Assembly (NCBI GenBank): GCA_002687745.1
Contig: NZBE01000011.1
Coordinates: 30,236 to 67,675 of the forward strand
From: Acidimicrobiaceae bacterium
GTDB lineage: Bacteria > Actinomycetota > Acidimicrobiia > Acidimicrobiales > MedAcidi-G1
Length of the DNA: 37,440 nucleotides
Direction of reading: 5' to 3'
Under the pieces are notes generated by a model. The model did not search any database and was not told the origin of the DNA. It saw only the letters and a list, made by a program, of their open reading frames with translations. Position numbers and translations under genes: made by a program. Within the stretch, counting starts at the first letter, position 1, and every line of letters starts with the position of its first letter. Positions 32,601 through 37,440 of the stretch are shown piece after piece.

Positions 32601-33042
32601 TTACCGGGTTGACGGGCTCGATGGGAGCACGCCGACGGTGGCGATCGTCGACAGGGGTGGGATCTCCACTGGCATCGAGTCTCGCTCCGACAGTGACCCT
32701 GCACTCCGCGGCACCAAGCACAGCGTGGTTGTGGCACGTGAGGTTCTCGTCACGCGGGGAGCCAGGGACGGCCGAACGATCGTCCTGATCCCCGAGGTGA
32801 AGGACGGTCAGGCGACTAGTTTGACCCTGTTGCATGTGGTGCTCCACGACCACCTGCCGCCCGACGACCTGCGTGGCGTGCTCCGTGGCTACCGCAACCG
32901 GTACGACGAGATCCGCGATGCCGTCTGTGAGACAGAGACCCGGTTGAGCGACGACCGGTTGGCCGGGATTCCCGTCGAGGACCTCCTTATTGATCCTGTC
33001 GGCGGCATAGCCGGTCGCCTTCGTGGGGAGGGTTCGTCGTGA
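29611..33042 (+). CDS. glmS: Enlarged glucosamine-6-phosphate synthase (GlmS-like), 1143 aa
   Basis: Likely glutamine:fructose-6-phosphate aminotransferase, but 1143 residues instead of ~610. The glutaminase domain keeps nucleophile Cys2 (MCGIIAVL), RLEVRGRDSAG (161-171), GHTRW (253-257), QNGDVDN (288-294) and TDT (312-314). About 138 extra, mostly helical residues separate the first two motifs. SIS1 (~515-645) has SQSGTTTDT at 573-581 and VASTKAF. SIS2 (~693-820) has K714, E717 and H733 at exactly the spacing of E. coli K485, E488 and H504. The catalytic tail AKSVTV (K603) appears as AKTVTV with K942, displaced by ~107 inserted residues. Residues ~949-1143 match nothing I recognise. Unlike E. 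coli, position 525 is Ala (S303) and 259-260 are Ser-Val (T76-H77). ATG with GAGGA 7 nt upstream; glmM precedes. GlmS function is inferred. Confidence 0.85.
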   Translation: MCGIIAVLRRPSVRPVPTVTDVTGPVGRALDLLSGLVVAPDEVGLAEVADQLELANQLLGGVSGLAAMEAGGSLIGLLEPLLEQVSEHLIRMEKVLEGARVDLEVANVALVRARDAVWSLRHDRLGAHVGVASLASESQPPSDAGRAVLLSVHQALTAIDRLEVRGRDSAGLVVTVWDHGFDDVDLMGRDEDPLLRSGAVRRLPGGGFSFVVKAAAEIGELGDNTAAMRTALAADTVLAGLLVSPSVSGAVMGHTRWASVGLISEANAHPLDSTRADGLDSPLVLAVQNGDVDNHADLVASEDLSVTSGITTDTRVVPALCARHLVAGESEDEAFRRTVAAFEGSVAVAASMGGSPDRLWLALRGSGQALYIGVAEDAFIVASEPYGVVELTDTYLRMEGGAVSDGAGPVAGNGQIVGLDGSLAGDPAGIDRRSYDGRLLPVGEHEFVAAGITTRDIDRGDSPHYLIKEIGEAPASVRSTLRGRLVDVDGTSTVRLGERALGADLRADLAAGRIRRVTIIGQGTAAVAGEAVALSVAAEFTGSDMVTEARAATELSGSGLRRDMSDTLVVAISQSGTTTDTNRTVDLVRARGASVLAIVNRRNSDLTDRADGVFYTSDGRDVEMSVASTKAFYAQVVAGVLLAAALADAAGLPGADDRADLLDGLRCLPEAMVEVLALQEHIGNVADRYGPGRRHWAVVGTGANLIAAREIRIKLSELCYKSIAADATEDKKHIDLSAEPMVLVCATGMAGSTADDVAKEVAIYRAHKAAPIVVTDADPDLGRFPDALDVVTVPRVHPRLAFVLSTMVGHLFGYEAARSIDGQATPLREAHAAIERLAASGLTAGAAAGPVEELRLQLRPLASRFSDELRSGRLNGNLEASTAVRLAAQFRYATGDLPLESYQLEFGPVGTPALVLDDLAGALTQAIEELTRPIDAIKHQAKTVTVGISRTDEMLLTAGLVREVLDAGAPRDSLSYRTLRLLADLDAAVAEVVGFTRYRVDGLDGSTPTVAIVDRGGISTGIESRSDSDPALRGTKHSVVVAREVLVTRGARDGRTIVLIPEVKDGQATSLTLLHVVLHDHLPPDDLRGVLRGYRNRYDEIRDAVCETETRLSDDRLAGIPVEDLLIDPVGGIAGRLRGEGSS

Positions 33043-33064
33043 TGTGGGCGGTGGAGGCACCGCG

Positions 33065-33430
33065 TTGATAGGTGTCGGAACGGACCTGGTCGACGTGGGG
33101 CGCTTTCGCCGCTCCCTTGAACGCACCCCAGGTCTGAGGGAACGGTTGTTCCGGCCGGCCGAACGTGCCTACGCCGACCTGCGGGCCGATCCGACCGAGC
33201 GGTATGCGGTCCGGTTCGCGGCCAAGGAGGCGGTGTTGAAGGCACTTGGCCTCGGTCTGGGCGGGGTCGCAATGTATGACATCGAGGTTGTGCGCGAGCC
33301 GTCCGGCAGGCCTGTTCTGCTCCTGCACGGCGGAGCGGCCGATGCCGCCAGCGCTGCCGGTGTGGAGCGCTGGCTCCTGACCCTCAGCCACACCGACCTG
33401 ATGGCAGCGGCCACGGCGGTTGCCCTGTGA
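33065..33430 (+). CDS. acpS: Holo-[acyl-carrier-protein] synthase
   Basis: 121 residues. It transfers phosphopantetheine from CoA to apo-ACP. TTG at 33065 follows a perfect GGAGG at 7 nt and gives MIGVGTDLVDVGRF, the family N-terminus with metal-binding Asp7. A longer GTG start at 33023 overlaps glmS and adds residues absent from the family. The second motif RFAAKEAVLKALG carries the metal ligand Glu55. The end LTLSHTDLMAAATAVAL corresponds to the usual SISH...A strand. It lies 22 nt after glmS. Confidence 0.93.
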   Translation: MIGVGTDLVDVGRFRRSLERTPGLRERLFRPAERAYADLRADPTERYAVRFAAKEAVLKALGLGLGGVAMYDIEVVREPSGRPVLLLHGGAADAASAAGVERWLLTLSHTDLMAAATAVAL

Positions 33431-33458
33431 CAGCTCGGGTCCACGGGATGGCCGTGTC

Positions 33459-34823
33459 ATGATTCCGGTTGCCACCCCGGTCCAGATGGCCGAGATCGAT
33501 GCGGCGTCTCCGGAGCCCGTCGACGTTCTGGTAGGACGTGCCGGTGCGGCGGTGGCGCGGGCGGTGCTTGAGGAACTGGGCGGTGGTTATGGCAGGCGGG
33601 TGGTGGTGCTCGCAGGCCCGGGTTCCAACGGCGCCGATGGCCGGGTGGCCGCCGAGAGGTTGGAACAGCGTGGTGTACGGACCGTGATCGTTGGGGCCCT
33701 TGACGCACCCGAGCGGCTTCCTCCGGCAGACCTGGTCGTGGATGCGGCGTTCGGCACCGGGTTGCGGCGTCCTTTCGAACCGCCCCTGACGTCCTCGCCG
33801 GTACTGGCCGTCGACCTGCCCTCCGGCCTTGACGGCCTGACCGGTGTCGCCATGGGTGCTCCGATGAGCGCCGTTCGGACCGTCACGTTTGCGGCGCTCA
33901 AGCCCGGTCTGCTGTTTGGTGAGGGGCCCGGCCTGGCCGGTCGGGTCGAGGTGGTGGACATCGGCCTCGACGTCTCGGGGGTCGAGACATTCCTGGTCGA
34001 GGATGACGACATCGCCAGCCTGGTTCCGCCACGGCAGGCCGATGCCCACAAGTGGAACAGTGCGTGCTGGGTGGTTGCCGGATCTCCGGGCATGGAGGGG
34101 GCCGCCAGCCTGGCAGCCGCCGCCGCTCAGAGGGCTGGTGCCGGCTACGTGCGCCTCTCGGTGCCCGGTGGAACCGGAACCGGCGCTCCTGTCGAAGTTG
34201 TCGGGCATCCGGTGGATGCCGGCCTGGCCGGGGTTTCCGGCGATCTTGGGAGGTTCGCATCCCTGGTGGTGGGGCCGGGGCTGGGTACTGACAGCGACAC
34301 GTGGTCAGGGGTGCGACGCCTTGTCGCCAACTCGACTGTGCCGGTCGTTGTGGATGGCGACGGCTTGAACGCCCTCGTGGATGTCGATGCGGAGCATGGG
34401 CGAATGGCGTCGGTGGTTCTGACCCCCCATGACGGCGAGTACGAGCGTCTTGTCGGTCACCGCCCGGGGTCTGACCGCATTGCTGCAGCAGGGGACCTGG
34501 CGCGCTCGTTTGATGCGGTTGTGCTGCTGAAGGGCCCGACAACGGTCGTGGCGGCACCCGATGGACGGGTCAGGCTGGTCACGGCCGGTGACGGTCGCCT
34601 TGCCACGGCGGGCACCGGCGACGTGCTGGCAGGCATCCTGGGGGCCTTCCTGGCCCGTGGGGCCGACCCGTTGGATGCAGCGGCCGCAGCGGCTCACGTG
34701 CACGGCCGGCTTGCGGCAGCCTGCCCCGAAACCGGCGTCGTGGCCGGGGATCTGTCCACGCACCTTGTCGAGGTGCTCGTGGGTCTCGGGGTCGACTCTG
34801 CCGAGGGGGCTTCGCTCGGATGA
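33459..34823 (+). CDS. nnrD: Bifunctional NAD(P)HX epimerase / ADP-dependent NAD(P)HX dehydratase
   Basis: 454 residues, shorter than the usual ~500. It repairs hydrated NAD(P)H: the N-terminal YjeF_N domain epimerises and the C-terminal YjeF_C domain dehydrates using ADP. N-domain: AGPGSNGADGRVAAERL, DAAFGTGL and AVDLPSGLDGLTG. The first motif is normally GPGNNGGDG, so one Asn is Ser and one Gly is Ala here. C-domain (~185-454): HKWNSACWVVAGSPG, VVGPGLG, VDGDGLNAL, LTPHDGEYERL and TAGTGDVLAGILGAFLARG, which holds the catalytic Asp. ATG 33459 is preferred over TTG 33420 inside acpS. The stop overlaps the alr start by 4 nt. Confidence 0.92.
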   Translation: MIPVATPVQMAEIDAASPEPVDVLVGRAGAAVARAVLEELGGGYGRRVVVLAGPGSNGADGRVAAERLEQRGVRTVIVGALDAPERLPPADLVVDAAFGTGLRRPFEPPLTSSPVLAVDLPSGLDGLTGVAMGAPMSAVRTVTFAALKPGLLFGEGPGLAGRVEVVDIGLDVSGVETFLVEDDDIASLVPPRQADAHKWNSACWVVAGSPGMEGAASLAAAAAQRAGAGYVRLSVPGGTGTGAPVEVVGHPVDAGLAGVSGDLGRFASLVVGPGLGTDSDTWSGVRRLVANSTVPVVVDGDGLNALVDVDAEHGRMASVVLTPHDGEYERLVGHRPGSDRIAAAGDLARSFDAVVLLKGPTTVVAAPDGRVRLVTAGDGRLATAGTGDVLAGILGAFLARGADPLDAAAAAAHVHGRLAAACPETGVVAGDLSTHLVEVLVGLGVDSAEGASLG

Positions 34824-35917
34824 GACCCACATGGGCCGAGATCGACCTTGCGGCCGTTGCCCACAACGTCGGTGTATTCAAGGGGATCGTCGGTGAGAGC
34901 GATCTGTGTGCCGTCGTGAAGGCGGGTGCGTACGGCCATGGGGCTGTCGAGGTGGGCAGGGTCGCTGTCGAGGCTGGCGCCACATGGCTGGGGGTGGCAC
35001 TGGTCGACGAGGCGGCCGAACTCCGGTCTTGTGGCATTGACGTGCCTGTTCTCGTCCTGTCCGAGCCTCGGCCATCCGAGATGGCCGGTCTGGCCGAACT
35101 CGCCGGGGTCAGGCCCACCGTCTACTCAGGGGCGGGAATAGACGCCTTCGCCTCTGTTGCACCAGCTGGCTCACCGGTTCACCTCAAACTCGACACGGGG
35201 ATGAACCGGGTGGGTGCAGATCCGTCTGTTGCAGTCCGGTTGGCGAAGCGGATCAGGGGAGCCAGCCTCACCCTGGAGGGGCTCTTCACCCACTTCGCCT
35301 CGGCCGACCAGCCAGGCGATGAGTTCACCGGTGACCAGATCGCAGCGCTTGAGCAGGCCCTGGAGGACCTCTCTGCTGCCGGTCTTGCCCCGCCGGTCGT
35401 CCACATGGCCAACACAGGGGCCACCCTGACCCGAACCGACAGCCACAGGTCGATGGTCAGGGTCGGAATCGGCCTCTACGGGGTGGAACCCTCGACAGCC
35501 CTGCGCGACCGCTGCGGCGAGCTGGGGCTCCGACAGGCCGTTCGCCTCCGCAGCGAGGTCGCCCACCTCCACGGTGTGGAGACCGGAGAGGGCGTGTCGT
35601 ACGGCCGCAGGTGGATGGCCGATCGTCGAACGAGGCTGGCCACCCTGCCGATCGGCTACGCGGACGGCCTCACAAGGGCATGGTGGGAGCACGGAGCGGT
35701 GCTCATCGGAGGGCGGCGTAGGCCGATACGGGGCGTTGTCACGATGGACCAGACGGTCGTTGAGGTGGACGACGGGGTGGCCGTGGGCGACGAGGCCGTG
35801 ATCCTCGGTGGTCAGGGAGATGACTTCCTTACTGTCGGGGAGATGGCAGATGCGACCGGCACCATCGGATACGAGGTGCTTGCCACCATCGGGTCCCGGG
35901 TACCCCGCAGGTACTGA
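34820..35917 (+). CDS. alr: Alanine racemase
   Basis: 365 residues, normal. A PLP enzyme making D-alanine for peptidoglycan. The PLP lysine is K34 in AVVKAGAYGHGA (the common form is KADAYGHGA). The opposing catalytic tyrosine is Y261 in GVSYGRRW. LKLDTGMNRVG (122-132) carries the conserved Lys and Arg near the active site; GIGLYG and IGYADG are also present. The C-terminal domain ends TIGYEVLATIGSRVPRRY. ATG at 34820 overlaps the nnrD stop (ATGA), so the two are co-translated, an arrangement common in actinobacteria. Confidence 0.96.
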   Translation: MRPTWAEIDLAAVAHNVGVFKGIVGESDLCAVVKAGAYGHGAVEVGRVAVEAGATWLGVALVDEAAELRSCGIDVPVLVLSEPRPSEMAGLAELAGVRPTVYSGAGIDAFASVAPAGSPVHLKLDTGMNRVGADPSVAVRLAKRIRGASLTLEGLFTHFASADQPGDEFTGDQIAALEQALEDLSAAGLAPPVVHMANTGATLTRTDSHRSMVRVGIGLYGVEPSTALRDRCGELGLRQAVRLRSEVAHLHGVETGEGVSYGRRWMADRRTRLATLPIGYADGLTRAWWEHGAVLIGGRRRPIRGVVTMDQTVVEVDDGVAVGDEAVILGGQGDDFLTVGEMADATGTIGYEVLATIGSRVPRRY

Positions 35918-35937
35918 GCCGGATCAGGGGCAGATCC

Positions 35938-37050
35938 GTGAGCCGCGTTCTTCTTGTCGAGCCCTACCACGGTGGTTCCCATGCAGCGTGGGCCGATGGT
36001 CTCGCCGCCCACAGCCGTCACGAGGTCGTGACCGTGAGCCACCCTGGTGCGTTCTGGAGGTGGCGGATGCGGGGCTCGTCGCTGACACTGGCAGCAGAGG
36101 CGGGGGCTGCCGTGGAGCGGACGGGACCTCCTGACCTCGTGATCGTCAGCGGCATGATCGACCTGGCGGCGTGGCTGGGTCTCAGCCGCCGGTTCCTGGG
36201 CGACCCCCCGGTGGTCCTGTACCTGCACGAGAACCAGCTCATGTACCCCCTGGCTCCGGGTCAGCGGGCCGACGATTCATTGCCGTTGATCAACTGGTTG
36301 GGCATGGCCGCGGCCGACGAGGTCTGGTTCAACTCGGCGTTCCAGCGCGACGGCCTCCTCGGGGCCCTGCCGGCCCTCCTGGAGCGTGCACCGGACGAGG
36401 CCCACACCCCGTGGCTGGAAGAGGTCGCCTCTGCGTCTCGGGTCATGCCCGTGGGAGTCGATCTGTCGGATGTGCCTGTCCGTGACGCCGCCGCCTGCCC
36501 GGAGGTGCCGATGGTTCTCTGGAACCAGCGCTGGGACCACGACAAGAACCCCGGGGCGGTAATGGGCGCCCTCCTGAGACTGGCCGGTGAGGGAGTTGCG
36601 TTCAGGGTTGCCGTGGCTGGCGAGAACACGCGTGTCGACCCGAGGGAGATGACCGAGGCAAGGGTGCAGTTGGGCGACCGGGTGGCCCAGTTCGGGTACC
36701 TGCCGAGGTCTGAGTACGTAGACCTGCTGGGAATCAGCGATGTGGTGGTCAGCGCGGCCCACCACGAGTTCTTCGGGATCGCGGTGGTTGAGGCAGTGGC
36801 TGCGGGTGCGGTGCCGGTGCTGCCGACCAGGCAGAGCTATCCGGAGCTGGTGCCGGACAGATGGCACGGGGCGTCCCTGTACCCCGACGAAGGGCTCACC
36901 AGCCGTCTCAGGGATGTCCTCGGTGACCTTTCCGGGTGGCGGGGCCGGGTGGCTGGGCTGGACCTGGCGATGCGCCGGTTCGACTGGCGACGGGTGGTCG
37001 GTGACTACGACGACCGCATCGATGTGCTGGTCGCGGAGGCATGCAACTAG
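35938..37050 (+). CDS. DUF3524/GTDC1-type glycosyltransferase, tRNA-queuosine mannosyltransferase-like
   Basis: 370 residues, GTG start at 35938. The N-terminal domain matches DUF3524: LLVEPYHGGSHAAWADGL (5-22) and YLHENQLMYPL (95-105). The C-terminal GT-B half has WNQRWDHDKNP (195-205) and HHEFFGIAVVEAVAAGAVPV (275-294), followed by a YPELVP segment. These are the signatures of the GTDC1 family, whose animal member is the mannosyltransferase acting on queuosine-34 of tRNA-Asp. The substrate in this organism is unproven: no queuosine biosynthesis gene is in the window, and a cell-wall or other small-molecule acceptor is possible. It follows alr by 20 nt. Confidence 0.8.
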   Translation: MSRVLLVEPYHGGSHAAWADGLAAHSRHEVVTVSHPGAFWRWRMRGSSLTLAAEAGAAVERTGPPDLVIVSGMIDLAAWLGLSRRFLGDPPVVLYLHENQLMYPLAPGQRADDSLPLINWLGMAAADEVWFNSAFQRDGLLGALPALLERAPDEAHTPWLEEVASASRVMPVGVDLSDVPVRDAAACPEVPMVLWNQRWDHDKNPGAVMGALLRLAGEGVAFRVAVAGENTRVDPREMTEARVQLGDRVAQFGYLPRSEYVDLLGISDVVVSAAHHEFFGIAVVEAVAAGAVPVLPTRQSYPELVPDRWHGASLYPDEGLTSRLRDVLGDLSGWRGRVAGLDLAMRRFDWRRVVGDYDDRIDVLVAEACN

Positions 37051-37060
37051 CGTCGGCGGA

Positions 37061-37440
37061 GTGAAGTTCCCGATCGATGGTGTCAGGGTGGGCCACTGGA
37101 CCGACGAGGCTGCTGCCACCGGCTGCACGGTGGTCCTGTTCCCCGAGGGCACGGTGGCGTCCGGGGAGGTCCGTGGGGGGGCACCGGCAACACGCGAGTT
37201 CGACCTGCTGGCTCCTGAGAGGAGCGTGAGCCGTCTGGATGCCGTGGTCATCTCGGGTGGGTCGGCTTTCGGCCTTGCCACCTCAGATGGTGTCGTGGCC
37301 CATCTCGAGGAGCAGGGGGTGGGCTTTCCCACGCCGGCGGGCCCGGTGCCGATCGTGGTCGGGATGTCCCTCTATGACCTCATGGTGGGAGACGGTTCGG
37401 TGAGGCCCGGTGCAGCCGAGGGGCGCCTGGCGGCCGTAGC
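37061..37440 (+). CDS. P1/S58-family peptidase, N-terminal part (3' truncated)
   Basis: 126 codons are readable from GTG 37061 to the window edge with no stop. FPIDGVRVGHWTDEAAATGC, SGEVRGGAPATREFDLL and VVISGGSAFGLATSDGV are typical of the DmpA/S58 (P1) family, N-terminal-nucleophile aminopeptidases that self-cleave into two chains. The autocatalytic Ser lies in the missing C-terminal part, so activity cannot be judged. Ten nt separate it from the previous gene, with a weak GGCGGA ribosome-binding site. The assignment rests on the N-terminal half only. Confidence 0.85.
   Translation, partial: MKFPIDGVRVGHWTDEAAATGCTVVLFPEGTVASGEVRGGAPATREFDLLAPERSVSRLDAVVISGGSAFGLATSDGVVAHLEEQGVGFPTPAGPVPIVVGMSLYDLMVGDGSVRPGAAEGRLAAV

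Noticed and set aside
29644-33126. 1160-codon open frame on the minus strand, opposite glmS
   Set aside because: It is antisense to a protein with clear catalytic motifs in the plus frame; the minus translation has no recognisable family and arises from the GC-rich codon pattern.

Overview
The window is a GC-rich, gene-dense stretch of bacterial chromosome. It carries the core transcription/translation cluster: the end of rpoB, then rpoC, the str operon, the S10/spc/alpha ribosomal protein genes, rplM-rpsI, and a cell-wall and cofactor block. An actinobacterium is indicated by the RpoC coiled-coil insert after the first zinc site, frequent GTG/TTG starts, TANNNT-type -10 boxes, the zinc-type S14 and L36 proteins, and the order rplM-rpsI-glmM-glmS-acpS-nnrD-alr. 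Several departures from mycobacterial and streptomycete sequences (RpoC lacking the second zinc site, a 1143-residue GlmS, rpsJ attached to the str operon) suggest a deep-branching lineage such as Acidimicrobiia. That placement is an inference.

Layout: (1) 1-5048, rpoB (5' truncated) and rpoC. (2) 5210-9853, rpsL-rpsG-fusA-tuf-rpsJ, closed by a clear Rho-independent terminator. (3) 9947-11137, an AI-2E-family permease on the minus strand, the only minus-strand gene. (4) 11138-11459, a structured non-coding region with a candidate promoter and a leader rich in stem-loops. (5) 11460-22841, rplC to rplO, then secY and adk, mostly with overlapping or abutting genes. (6) 23043-27081, infA, rpmJ (37 codons), rpsM, rpsK, rpsD, rpoA, rplQ and truA; no map gene lies between adk and infA. 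(7) 27245-28104, rplM and rpsI. (8) 28148-35917, glmM, an enlarged glmS, acpS, nnrD and alr. (9) 35938-37440, a DUF3524/GTDC1-type glycosyltransferase resembling tRNA-queuosine mannosyltransferase, and the start of an S58-family peptidase that runs off the window.

The genes supply RNA polymerase core subunits, about thirty ribosomal proteins, elongation factors, IF-1, the Sec channel and nucleotide salvage. The distal block makes UDP-GlcNAc precursors (GlmS then GlmM) and D-alanine (Alr) for peptidoglycan, activates acyl carrier protein (AcpS) and repairs NAD(P)H hydrates (NnrD).

The most unusual item is the GlmS-like protein. It keeps the glutaminase residues and the isomerase residues equivalent to E. 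coli K485, E488 and H504. It has about 138 extra residues in the glutaminase domain, about 107 extra residues separating SIS2 from a displaced copy of the catalytic C-tail (AKTVTV, equivalent to AKSVTV), and about 195 unrecognised residues after that tail. Other notable points are the loss of three of four cysteines of the RpoC zinc site 2, the split of rpsJ from the S10 operon, and a recent 51-nt tandem duplication in an acidic L22 tail.
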